From contig NC_026657.2 of the NCBI RefSeq assembly GCF_000004075.3, positions 18,472,501 through 18,536,500 of the forward strand: DNA of 64,000 nucleotides. The letters are read 5' to 3'. Below the pieces are notes generated by a model. That model saw only the letters and a program-made list of their open reading frames with translations. It did no database searches and had not been told where the DNA came from. Of the stretch, positions 48,787 through 61,274 are shown piece after piece; the stretch's first letter is position 1; every line of letters begins with the position of its first letter. Made by a program: the position numbers and the translations under genes. The stretch comes from Cucumis sativus (lineage: Eukaryota; Streptophyta; Magnoliopsida; Cucurbitales; Cucurbitaceae).

Positions 48787-49614
48787 TATGAGTTGAGTTA
48801 GCTGACTTTCTGGGTTCGTACATATGATTGTGACCAATAATTTGTGATTCTGAAGTAGGAATTTTTTGTTGTGGCGCTGCTTATGATCTGAAACTTTATG
48901 TATAGAAACTTTAGGTGATAATTCTTTTGAATTGTTCATATGGGGGAGGAGGGGGGTTGATTGGTATACTTTTTATTAGATTTATTATAGCTATCCTCTT
49001 TTGTGACTCTCTAAGTTGAGTTGGATTCATGGCAATCTAATGAAATATTCATATCTATGTATAGTCATGAAATATTCATATCCATGTAAAGTCTTCGAAT
49101 TGATTGTATATGATATATGGAGAATGGTTTTATATATTCATATATGTTCGAGTTTTGAAACTATATTCGATGAATACCGTTGATCATATATATATGTATA
49201 TATTTATGAAACTGTTGCTGGACAACTGTACAAAACTATTAGATCAGCACAATACACGAAAAAAAATATAATTCAATTACAATTTTTTTTAAAAAAATTG
49301 AAACATGCTTGACGGTTTTAAAATGTCATAAACAATTGCATTCTTGACGGTTTTAAAATGTCATAAACAAGGTCGTTCTTGACAGGTTTAAAATGTCATA
49401 AACAAGTTAATTCTTGACGGTTTTTAAATGTCATGAAAATATGTATATTTGACGTTTATAAAACATCAACGTTCTCCATTCTTGACGTTTTATAAACTGT
49501 CAAGAACTTTTGCTTTCTTGACACTGGCTTCAACGACGTTTTAAAACCGTCAAGAATAGGGTCTCTTGACAGTTTTGAAAACGTCAAGAGAGCCTGTTTT
49601 TGTAGTAGTGTATA

Positions 49615-52600
49615 TTTCAAGGATATGTCAATCGTGATAGTTTTTATAAAAATAAATATCATCTTTTTTATGTTGACGATAGTTACAATAATGTAACGAA
49701 TTCGTATATTAATTAGGACATTTTTTCCTTGTCGAGGATCGGCTTTTATAAAATTAAATTGTCATTATTTTGATATTGGCGACAGTAACAAAATGTCACA
49801 AATTCGTATATTATGACATTTTTTCCTTGTCAAGAAAAGTTAGATTAAGCTTATAAACACTACTTTCACTATGTGTAATTCACCAACTTTTTTTAATAAA
49901 GAAAACGTTTTCAAAAGGACAAAAACCATGTCAAAAGTTAGAAAGCTAAATAGTTAGTTTTTACAAACTTCATTTGTTTTTTTTTTTTTTTTTAATATGG
50001 CTTAGGAATCAAATGTATTTTCAAGGAAGGTGAAAAGTTCACCAAAAGTTGTGAGAAAATAAGAACAAAAGGTTATCAAACAAATCTTAAATAAGGTACG
50101 TAATTTCAATATTAAATATCTCAAGTTTTCATTGTCAATTTCAATGGTTGCACACCGTAAACTAATTCACAATAATCCTTATTTCACTTCACACAAACAA
50201 CTTTATTTGGATACTACTCAATAAAGCTGGTGTTAGATTCAATTTCCTATTTCAATGAAGTCAAGTTTCAAATTTTTGAGCAATATAAATACTGAGATCA
50301 AAATAAAAAACAAAAAAGATTGTCTTTTAATTCACATATGCCACTAAATGTCCCCTTATACATACCATTTTCATCCTGAGTTGAAATCTGTGTCTTGAAA
50401 TGCAACTGAAAAAACTGGATTTCCACCACCAGTTTTACCGGTTCATGATTAGATTTTATGTATGGTTATAATTCTTCGTTCTGATGAAATGGCTTCTGCT
50501 GGCAATCCAACATGACTCACTAAAGTATTCATTATATCTTGGACTCTCTCAGCCATACCCACCCATCCATGTGTTCAATAACCAAGGAAAGATTTGACAT
50601 GTATCTATCATCTTATCTCAGAAAATATGCAATTTATGTTCATTATCTTATAAGATATTTAACTATTGAAGAGAAGAACTTACGTGAAGATTTTCCATGA
50701 GGCATTGTTGTAATCATTCTCGAGTCTAATGTTCAAGCCACCATTACCAGTATCATGTCTTCAGCAAAGATATAGAACAGTAACTGACCAGAGTAGTCCT
50801 TGCACAATAATAGAGAATATAACTCCACAATCATAGTAAACAAAACACAAGAATTAAATAATAATGATCCACATTTTTTAATTAACATACTTGAATGCTA
50901 TTTCAACTTAATTGCTCAACATAAAACAAATCAATATGGACAAAAAAAAAATTAACAAAAACAAGAAACGAACTCCTTTGAAATATGAGAAGGCAGCAAA
51001 GACATGGAAACAGTCAAAACTTGGATTTTAGTGCAACACGTTCAGTTCACCATTTCCCATTTTCTTCTTTACTATGTTTGCTCGTTTCTTGGAAATTTTG
51101 ATTTCTTCCTTTCAAACTCCACCATTTCTTAATCCTTAAAATCGTTGTCAAACTGTTATAGGTCACACTACCAAACTTTTTAGAGATTAATAAATATACA
51201 GTTCAGTTCAAATTTGGGTTCTAGCATTTTCTTTCACCAAAGACCCAACATTGAAGTTATAAATCTGGGTTGATAGTTCAAATAGATCTGAAAATTGAAT
51301 CATGAAATGCTAGTGGGTAAATACAAAACTCAGGGCAGGAAGTTTCTAATAATTTACACTAGAATTGGACAAATAAGCTAACAATAATAACAAACCATTA
51401 TTTAGACTGCATGAGTTGGAGTCAAATCCTTGCACTAGCAATTTGTGCAATTAAAGCAAATGGGTTGGATTCTAAAAGTCCATTTCCAATTCAATAGTCA
51501 AAATATGCTTAAAACAAATTGTATAAAACAAAGCCACAGTCCAGATCTCTCAGGAATTTTCACAAACACCTTCCATACGCAAATATTTTTGCACTAAATT
51601 ACTCTTGTTACATTTATGTATTACTCTTGCTAAAAAGTATTTTTAGTAAAATATAAAATAAAACATAAAATGTTTTACTTCTACCTTTTTCTTCTCCCAC
51701 AAAGTGAAAGAAGCAAAAAAGAAACAAAAAACAAACAAACAAAAAAAAACCACCAAAATTTCAATAATAAAAAATGAAGAGAACATTTTATTCTCTTCTC
51801 AACGTTAATAGATAAACAAACAATTTTCAAAAGAACTTGTAATTAAAAATCAAAATAAAATGGAAAAAGTTAAAATAAGAAAGAGTCTCGAGTACATAAA
51901 AGTAAGTACTTGCCTTCATATAGCGAAGAAGTCGAAATGCCAAAAGTTAATTAATTTAAGAGTGTAAAGACAAAAATAAAGCAAAATTAACATCAATGAC
52001 AAAAAGTAAGTATTCTAAAAGTACTAAAATAGAGAGATTGAAGCAAAATTTGAAGTTAAAGAAATTCAATTAGACCCCACAAATTGATAAATAAAGGTCT
52101 ACTGTGTCTACTACCATCAACAAATACTTACCTTTAGGCTCCTCCTAAGTTAGAGTTAGAGAAGTCTTTCTCAACTAAGGATGAAGTTATTAGGCTCCGC
52201 TAAACACCAAAGAACAATCTTCTCATGAAAAAATGCATAGCAGAAAAACCAACAAAACACATCACCAAATAGTATTATATAAAATTAAGACAAGGGGCGG
52301 TGCCATATAATAAAAGAATATATCCTAAATCAAAATTTCCTTAAATAAACATCTCATAAACCTAAACACATGAAGGACATTTTCAGGACCTTCTCCCTTT
52401 TTTTCTTACTCTCTTTCAGCTTCAAGTCTTAATATTTTTTGGTCTAATTTAAGTTAAAGATAAACCCAACATTTATTTCACATACATCACGTAGGGGTGT
52501 TTGCCCAAAAGAGGAAATTCAAACGAAGTCAAAAATTTCAGACCTTACGGACGACTCATGGAGTTAAGGGAAGTAGTGACAAGAGAACAACTTTGCAAAG

Positions 52601-53101
52601 AGAGAGAAAGAGAAAAGGAACAATTGACTTACCGACAGAGGAGGTGACGATCGTAGTTTGAATGTTGAAGAGATTGCGGCGGATTGGAGATGACAGGCAT
52701 GGATTAAACAGGTTACCATAGAGGAGGTTTGTCGTTCGATAGAGGAGGTTGCGATAGTACTAGAGTGAGAAGACGGGAATGAGAGGGCTGTGGTGGTGAC
52801 GGGAACGGGTGTCGTCCAAAGATGGTCTTCTTCGCGTTTTGAGATGGCTTATCTGCGAGAGGAATGAGGGTTTTTAATTTGGGGAAATTTTTATTTGCGG
52901 GAAAAGCCATAAAACCCTTTACTTTTCATTTAAATTGAATTGAATTTTAATAAATTAAATAAATTATTTGATGTATCTTCTACGACAGGAAATAATTTTC
53001 GCAAAAAATACTATCTGAAAAATTCCGCATTTTCCCATAAATGACAGGTATTTTTACCCTATGTGACAGTTTTTTCTCCTCCCTTCCATTTTCTAATGTA
53101 A
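49615..53101. other. Interior of CACTA 3 right of the nested element
   Basis: Family B subterminal-like words (GTGATAG, GACGATAGTTAC, TTGGCGACAG) run to about 49830. AT-rich non-coding sequence follows, with 50686-52086 shared with 58120-59523. A GC-richer leader-like stretch lies at 52620-52900. I see no captured host exon in this part. Confidence 0.5.
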
Positions 53102-53339
53102 ACAACTGTCGTAGTAGATAGTTTTTGTTGTAGTGATTGTAGGAAAATTAACAAGCTTTCTAACCATACCAAATAGAGCTTTTAGTTCCACCTATACATT
53201 ATTGGATACTCGAAAAACCAGAGGCTTTTTGGAATTACGTGAAAAGTCTATGATCTACTTTCTACTTCAAAAATCATTCACTTAGCCTCATAATTTGCTC
53301 AAAATTTATTCATGAAACTTGTTAGAAATCATTCACTAA

Positions 53340-54617
53340 CGGTATGACTTGGTTCCTTAGCACCTGCTCTTTCTTATGAAGAATTTGTGTTGGCTCCTCT
53401 TTGTAAGACAAGTTCTCTTTCAAATGAACTGGTTGTGTTTCAAGAATATGAGATGGATCAGAAACGTACTTACGCTACATCGCACATGAAACACATCACA
53501 AATACTCGAAAGTTCCATAGGCAATGCCAAATTGTACGTCGCAAGCTCAATATGTTCTAATATCTCACAAGGTCCAATAAATCTTGCACTCAGCTTGTCT
53601 TTTCTGCCAGAATGAAGCTCACCCTTCCAAGGAGATAGCTTTAGAAAGACTTTGTCACCAACCTCAAATTTCAAGTCTCTCCATCGCTTATCTGTATAAC
53701 TCTTTTGACAATCTTGTGTTGTTTTCAACTTTTTTCTACTAATCACATTTTCTGACTTTCTTTCCCCAACTTCATCCCAACACATGGGGGTTCTACAACG
53801 TCTACCATACAAAGCCTCATAAGGTGTCATTCCAATACTTGAATGGAAACTATTATTATATGCAAATCTCATTAATGACAAATGAGCATCCCAATTACCT
53901 TTGAACTGAAAATCAAAAGCTTGAAGCATATCTTCCAAGGTCTGAAGGTTATTTCTTATTGAAAATCTGTCAGAGGATGAAATATGGTACTGAAATGTAA
54001 ATTGGTGCCCATTACTTCTTGCAAACTCAGCCAAAACTTTAGGGTAAACCTTCAATCTATATCAGACACAATAGATACGGGAGCTCCATACGCACTTACA
54101 ATCTTATTAATGTTCAATTTGGCCAGCCTATCGAAGGTGAAAGTGACCTTCACTAGTCAAAATCTTGCTATCTTTGTAAGTCTGTCAACTATCACCCAAA
54201 TGCCATCAAACCCACTCGATGTGCGAGGAAGTTCAAATAAAAAGTCCATGGCAACATGTTTCCATTTCCATTCCAGCATTAGAAGTGGGTTTAAAAGTTC
54301 TGCTGCTATATGTCATTCAGGTTTAACTTATTGATAGATTAAACACTTAGCTACATATTCTGCAGTTTCACGCTTCATACCAGGCCACCAATAGTGCTTC
54401 TTTAAAGTTCTATACATCTTTGTATTGCCAGAATGAATTGCATATGCATAACTATATGCTTCCTCTAAAATTTAATCTTTTATGCCTTGGTTTCTAGGGA
54501 CACACAACCTATCATATTTCATTAAGGCACCATCACCCCTCAAACTATAGTTCGTTCCTTGGTTCAATTTTACCTCTTTTGCTAACTTTCTTAGCATTAT
54601 ATCTTCTAGTCTAAAAA
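53340..54617 (-). pseudogene. Ty3/gypsy retrotransposon integrase remnant
   Basis: Read on the minus strand from 54617 there is an H2C2 zinc-binding region (HSGNTKMYRTLKKHYWWPGM), the integrase core start (VAMDFLFELP, GIWVIVDRLTK), a YGAPVSIVSD block, AYNNSFHSSIGMTPYEALYG, and the C-terminal LSARFIGPCEILEHIELATY and DVFHV blocks, followed after a frameshift by a chromodomain-side tail. Stop codons and frameshifts (for example TAG/TGA after IYQ and after VSDID) show it is dead. Reverse transcriptase, RNase H and gag are absent. The fragment is cut at its 5' side exactly where the segmental duplication begins. The 211-aa frame 53420-54055 is its largest open piece. Confidence 0.9.
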
Positions 54618-55446
54618 ATGATGGGGCAATTTGCGATTAGTAAAAAACTTCTCATTCAACAACACAATTTAAAATTATATAACAACCTAATTAAGTTAGA
54701 TAAAATATATCCCAATAGTAATTTGGTTAATAAATTTCATTTTTTCAATATCAATAGAAGATGAAAGATTCAAGACATAAACCTACGAGCGATAAAACTT
54801 ACTTCTTTTTTGAGTTATGCTTGTTTCGATGGTTTTAAGACAACCATCAATAATTAATTCATACAATTTTTTTTTCTTTTTCCTTTCTTCCTTTCTTTTG
54901 TTTTGTTTTTTTTTTTTTTGATTAAAAGTTCCCAAAAATCTACTTTTTACTTTTAAAATTGTTTTTAGTACAAATTGGAGAGGCGGAGCAATTGGACCAT
55001 GAAATTTTTAGTTCTCAAAATGCACTGATACCCATTGACATAAACTGTTATAACTACCATCATTAACTAAGATTTTGTTTTTTTTTTTACAGAAGGTTAT
55101 TGTTGGAAGATTTATGGTAATACGAGCATATGAAATTATTTTTTTCACAGATAGCTTCTTTTTGTTATTCTCATTTAATTTCTCTAAGTAGTAATTAAAT
55201 TCTCTTAAGCACGATATTGGATGTTTTTTAGATGAAAGTTAAGATTGTTGAGTTTTAGGCATTAAAATGGACCATTAAAACTGCTTGGGTATAACTTTAT
55301 CAATTTCAATTTTATTGAGTTGCGTACCGAGTATGATTAAACTATAATTCTTGTTTTGGCCAACAAAGCCATCTTATATAAACCCTTCGTTCCTCCATCC
55401 ATTTCCACAAGATTAATCTTCTATTCTCCATTTTCTAGTGACCAAT

Positions 55447-56083
55447 ATGGAGAAAACACAAACAATTTATCTTCTTTTTCTATCGCTTTTGTCCATAGCC
55501 ACAATGTCACATTGTCGTGGTACATATACAAGAATATTATTTTCCGTTTGTATATATATACATATACATATATCACGTATGCATGTATTCTAATTCTTTG
55601 TTTGTGTATTTACAGTGTTGCTTCATGTTGACCCACAATCTGATGTTGGCGGACCTCAAATGCGTCATTCCACCCCCTCCGCCACACCATCATCTTGATT
55701 CAGACGTTGGTGGACCACAGATGGTCATTCCACCACCTCCACCACACCATCATCTTGATTCCGATGTTGGCGGCCCTCAAATGGTTATCCCTCCTCCTCC
55801 ACCGCACAAGCTTCCACAATCCGATGTTGGTGGCCCTCAATTGGTCATTCCACCCCCTCCACAACACCATCATCTTAATTCGGACGTTGGTGGCCCTCAA
55901 ATGGTCATCCCACCACCTCCTCCTCACAACACATCCACTAATTCTGGATGTTGGCGGTCCTCAAATGGTCATTCCACCCCCTCCTCCACCTCATCACATT
56001 TACCTTTAAAATCGAACATCGTTGATGATCCCCCAATGGTCATCCCACCGCCTCCCCCTCCATATGTTCCATCCACAAAGTAA
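55447..56083 (+). pseudogene. Secreted Pro/His-rich tandem-repeat protein, copy 2 (frameshifted)
   Basis: Exon 1, 55447-55519, encodes a signal peptide nearly identical to copy 1 (Thr for Arg at residue 6). A 96-bp intron is followed by exon 2 from 55616. An extra base near 55663 in the first 20-residue unit shifts the frame, giving a stop about 30 bases later (near 55691). Four clean SDVGGPQMVIPPPPPHHHLD units follow in another frame, then a further disruption at about 55925-55945, then the probable ancestral C-terminus with NIVDDPPMVIPPPPPP and YVPSTK ending at 56083. There are about six units here versus ten in copy 1. Unless the indels are assembly errors, neither copy encodes the full repeat protein. 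Confidence 0.65.
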
Positions 56084-57745
56084 TGTTTAGTGATATTATA
56101 AGGATAATCCCCTACCTCCTCTATAAAGCAAATTTTATTCCATCAAATTCGATCACAACTTTATATGTGTGATTCATTTCTTGTCACTTCCCTCGAAGTA
56201 TTGAGCATAATAAGCTAATAATAATAATAATACTTACGACTATAAATATTATATGTCCATGCATATATATAGTGTATTTAGAAACAAGCTTGAACTCCCC
56301 GTTCTAAAAATTCCCTCTTTAAAAAGATGCTGGTGTCAGTCTACTCCTTAAAACATGCTTTTAAAACGTAAGATTTATAAAACACCATTTTCAAGAGAAA
56401 TGTATAATAATTTTGACAGCACCTCCCCTAAATATGAGGGAACCACACCTGAAAATGTAGTCATTTCTACTTCTATAAAATTTTAAACGGAATTCAGATA
56501 CTACATACAACTAGTGTGTCTCACCACACACATTCAGATCGATTCAAAACTTCAGGTAGAATATAAGGTGGAAACTACGTATTGCATACATAAGTATTCA
56601 AACTAATTAGGGATCTTCCAAAACACAAGTCCACAGTGTCTCTCTAGATGAGACTAACCACCCAGTGATGAATTACAAAAGTTTGAACTATACAGACAAA
56701 CAAAAAAAAGAAAAGAAAAAGAAATGAAGATCTACAAGAACGATTGAGCTGAAACAAAGCTTGGTCCTGGGTTGCTACTTGGGAAGGGAGATAAAATATT
56801 GAAAAAATAAGTTGAGTGCTTAGTGAGTAGCAAGTAATTTGATACAAATGCACGTAAAAATATGCTTCATAAGATGTGGAAATACGCATCGATAAATAAT
56901 GTATTAAATAAAACATTATAATCACATATTCCCCAATCAACCAACCAACCTGTAGCCAATCCGATCATGGAAAAACGTCTAAACATACGACCAAGAGTAG
57001 CACGCACATGATCAAGGAATCATGCAGCCACAACTAGGTCACGCATATTTAGTACCCGCCAGAATAGTAACATCCATCTAATTCGACCATGATAGCATAC
57101 TAAACACACGACCCAGAATAGCTCACATGTGATCCATAACCACAAGGAAACATGTGCCCAAACGGAGCCCACACATTATTAGCTTACCACAGTAACAACA
57201 TGAACCCGCTCCTTTGTGTAAAAAAATGGGTTATAATAGGCTCGAAGCCATATCTCAATTCTCCCTCCATATCCTCACCTAGGCTCAGGTTCTCGGATCT
57301 TCGGTCACGACCTCTTTGAGCCCAAAAACCTCTTGACAACCATAGGTGACGCTACAAAAATACATTTACGTAGCCTGAGTAAAATCACCATAGTACATTG
57401 GTTTTGTGGTTCGAAAACCAACCTTTACATTCCATTGCCATAAACCAACATCTATAATTATGTTTCATACTTTTTCAAGCAATTTAAAGCTAAACAGAGT
57501 TTTCTTAATAAACAAACAAAACGTTCTCATCGATAAAACCAAAGTAAACAATTTTCATATCAAATGTTTGAAAGTAACCATTCATAGTAAAAAACAAAAC
57601 TCGTTCTCCTAGGATTATACGTTTGCCCCACTTTGGTTTGGTCGGATACAAAGATTAGACCTCTCAGTTACCTTCACATAGCAAGACGTCACAATAATCT
57701 CCAAAACATTTCATTACTAGAATTTAAGCTATTTATTTTGTAAAT
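56084..57745. other. Duplicated 3' flank, copy 2
   Basis: Non-coding, shared with copy 1. Contains about 80 bp near 56790-56870 missing from copy 1, and 57438-57540, which in copy 1 was replaced by the TGTAAC repeat. No gene is recognised. Confidence 0.5.
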
Positions 57746-57859
57746 GCTTAAATTCTCATTTTCATCTTTAATTTGTATCAAACCCTACATATTTTAATTT
57801 AGGCTTAAATTCTCATTTTCATCTTTAATTTGTATCAAACCCTACATATTTTAATTTAG
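57746..57859. repeat. 57-bp tandem duplication private to copy 2
   Basis: Two units start GCTTAAATTCTCATTTTC at 57746 and 57803. The equivalent in copy 1 (about 44668-44730) has one unit, so the event happened after the segmental duplication. Confidence 0.9.
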
Positions 57860-59523
57860 GCTAAAATTATACTTTTTGAACGCTTAGCTTCAACTTAAAA
57901 GTCTTAACACCATAACAACCAACATAAATCAATCTTAGTGGCCTTTAATTCCATACTTTTCGAGAAAGTTTCAACTTTAGAAGGTTAAATTCAACTAGTC
58001 ATAAGTTCTTCAGTACTTAATAGAAAATTATGTATTTTATATCAAACTCTTCATTTTGGAACCCTCTACAACTAAGTTGAAGAAATGGAAATGAGATTCC
58101 TAATAGATTAACACACAAGAACAAGATTTTCCATGAGGCAGTGTTGTAATCATTCTCAAGTCAAATGTTCAAGCCACCATTACCAGTATCATGTCTTCAG
58201 CAAAGATATAGAATAGTAACTGACCAGAGTAGTCTTTGCACAATAATAGAGAATAGAACTCCACAATCATAGTAAATAAAAAATAAGAATTAAATAATAA
58301 TGATGAACAATTTTCAATTAACATACTTGCATGCTATTTCAACTTAATTGCTCAACATAAAACAAATCAATATGGACAAAAAAAAAAAGGTAACAAAAAC
58401 AAGAAACGAACTATCTCCCTTTGAAATATGAGAAGGCAACAAAGACATGGAAACAGTCAAAACTTGGATTTTAGTGCAACACGTTCAGTTCACCATTTCC
58501 CATTTTCTTCTTTACTATGTTTGCTTGTTTCTTGGAAATTTTGATTTCTTCCTTTCAAACTCCACCATTTTCTTAATCCTTAAAATCGTTGTCAAATTGT
58601 TGTAGGTCACACTACCAAACTTTTTAGAGATTAATAAATATACAGTTTAGTTCAAATTAGGGTTCTAACATTTTCTTTCACCAAAGCCCCAACATTGAAG
58701 TTACAAATTCGGGTTGATAGTTCAAATAAATCTGAAAATTCAACCATGAAAAGCTAGTGAGTAAATACCAAACTCATAGCAGAAAGTTTCTAAGAATTAC
58801 ACTAGAATTTTACCAATAGGCTAACAATAATAACAAATCATTATTTAGACGACATGAGTTGCAGCCAAATCCTTCCACTAGAGATTTGTGCAATTAAAGC
58901 AAATGGGTTGGATTCTAAAAGTCCATTTCCATTTCAACATTCAAAATATGCTTAAAACAAATTGTATAAAACAATGCCACAGTCCACATCTCTCAGGCAT
59001 TTTCACAAACACCTTCCATACACAAATATTTTTGCACTAAATTACTCTTGTTACATTTATGTATTACTCTTGCTAAAAAGTACTTTTAGTAAAATATAAA
59101 ATAAAACATAAAATGTTTTACTTCTACATTTTTTGTCTCCCACAAAGTGAAAAAAAGTGAAAAAAGCAAAAAAAAAAAAAAAAAATCACCAAAATTTCAA
59201 TAATAAAAAATGTAGAGAACATTTTATGATCTTCTCAACATTAATAGATAAACAAACAATTTTCAAAAGAACTTAGTAATTAAAAATCAAAATAAAATGG
59301 AAAAAGTTAAAATAAGAAAGAGTCTTGAGTATATAAAAGTAAATACTAAGCTTTATATAGGGAAGAAGTCGAAATGCCAAAAATTAATTAATTTAAGAGT
59401 GTAAAGACAAAAATAAAGCAAAATTAACATCAATGACAAAAAGTAAGTATTCTAAAAATACTAAAATAGAAAGATTGAAGCAAAATTTGAAGTGAAAGAA
59501 ATTCAATTAGACCCCACAAATTG

Positions 59524-61274
59524 CACTACAATAAAAATGACATTCTATGGCATTTGTATACAATCCAAATTAAAAGAAGAACAAAAAACTGTCACAAATT
59601 GTCAAAATGCGTATTTTTGACGGGAAAATACGAAAATTTTTGGATTGGCCAAATTTATGACAGTTTTTTAATGTCATAAATCTATGACATTTTTTAAGTG
59701 TCATTAAATATTAATAATAAAATAATATTTATTTGTTTAAAGTTAAAAGAATGGAAAGAAAGAAAATAAAGGAAAGAAAGAAAAGAAAGGAAAGCCCCTA
59801 AATTTCGAAAACCCTCCCCCTCACTGCAATCTTTCTCAATCTCTCCACTTCTAGCGTCGGTGGCTTCTGCGACTGAGCGCTGACCAGCCAAACGCACCGC
59901 TACCACCTCTCGTCGGCGTCTTCTCCCTCACTCTCCGGTTTTCTTTTCCCGTCACACGTCTGTGGCTCCATTTCGACTTCATCCTATTTTTACATTAGAT
60001 TCAGGTTTTGGAGGATTTTATCGTGTTGTCTAGCAAATGTTAATTACATTTTCGAGAATTTCCAGTAAGTATCGATTTTTTTTTTTTGTCCTTTCTAAAT
60101 TCACTAAAAATTGCTGAAAATTAGGTTTTAATATCTGAAATTTCATTATGCCTAGGTTTGAATTGTGTTAAATTAAAGGTTTTAGAGAAGTTTTGGATAA
60201 AAAATAAGTTGGGCAAATTTTTTAATGTTTGATGGGAATTCTCATTGCCCAAATCCCAATTTGTGAAATGGATGAAATTTTGATTTCCAATTCCACTTTG
60301 TCTTTGGTTGTTTCTATGAATGCAATTTACTCTTCAATGGCTTCATAACCCATCTCCTATATGTTGGATTCCATGTGAATGAGTCAATGTGATAGATTGA
60401 TGGTTCTTTTTATGAAAAACATCCCTCATAGTTTTGATTTTATAGGAGATATGTGTTTGTTTTGTCTACCATCATATTCATCATATTCAATATTGTTGTT
60501 TACGATCATTTTTCTAATGTGAATCACATTTTTTCTTTATGGTTGGCTATGTGATGAAGCATTTTGGTAGCTTACAATATGTTTGATTACAATATATTTG
60601 GTTGATTTTTAATTGATTTTTGTTCGTTTGAATTAGGAAAATTCTAAGAAACGTTTTATTTTTTTGAGAATACAAAGGGAAAAAGGAGATTGTGTTTGGT
60701 TTTGTTTTATGTTAAGTTGATCAACTTCTTCATCTGTATGTATTTTGCAGGTCAGACGACCTACGAGGATTATTTGTGCAGTTTGGTTCTCTTAAGGACA
60801 CTTACTTGTCACGAGATTATTATTCTAGGTAGGGTACTTTGGAAGATTGTTATATTGATTTTGTATGCATGTGGTGTGTATATGCATGTCTGAATTTTTT
60901 TTCTGGATGTTAACTCATTTAGTCCTTTAGTTCTGGACGTATCTGATCTACTTTACATATTTGTAAATATGTTTTTATTGATGGTTGGTCCTATAGTGAT
61001 TGCTTAATGGTTTGAAAATGGTCCTATGTTTTCAATTATTTGGTTTTCCAATAATAACATACAATCTGTTTATGGACTTTGGTTGTTTTTATTGAAAGTG
61101 GTAATGTTTGAAGACAACCAATGAAGTAATAAGAGTATCTTGTAGAATAAAAGAAGCATGAATTTTTTTGTGTGTGTTGATGACATTCAAGTTCTAATGA
61201 CTTAATTTTTACGTGTAGATTCGATTGAAGTTGGGTTACAGTACATTGAGAAGTTCAAGTCTTGAAGAATTTCA
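59524..61274. mobile_element. CACTA transposon 5, left end and interior (family B-like)
   Basis: CACTACAATAAAAATGAC starts exactly where homology to copy 1 stops (52086/59523), preceded by TTG. It is followed by GACAGTTTTTTAATGTCAT-type repeats (59650-59705), a leader-like GC-richer stretch (59810-59960), a possible donor at about 60062, and an exon-like segment after TTTTGCAG at 60751. The right end was not found. A TGTAAC repeat starts at 61275, possibly nested in it. Confidence 0.6.

Larger units (their letters stand above)
54622..59523. repeat. Segmental duplication, copy 2
   Basis: Matches, in order, 39003-41992 (54622-57437), 44465-44989 (57541-58120) and 50686-52086 (58120-59523). Relative to copy 1 it lacks the TGTAAC repeat and has a deletion joining the equivalents of 44989 and 50686, which removed the left half of CACTA 3 and the site of CACTA 4. 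It keeps about 100 bp (57438-57540) lost in copy 1 and has its own tandem duplication at 57746-57859. Confidence 0.9.
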
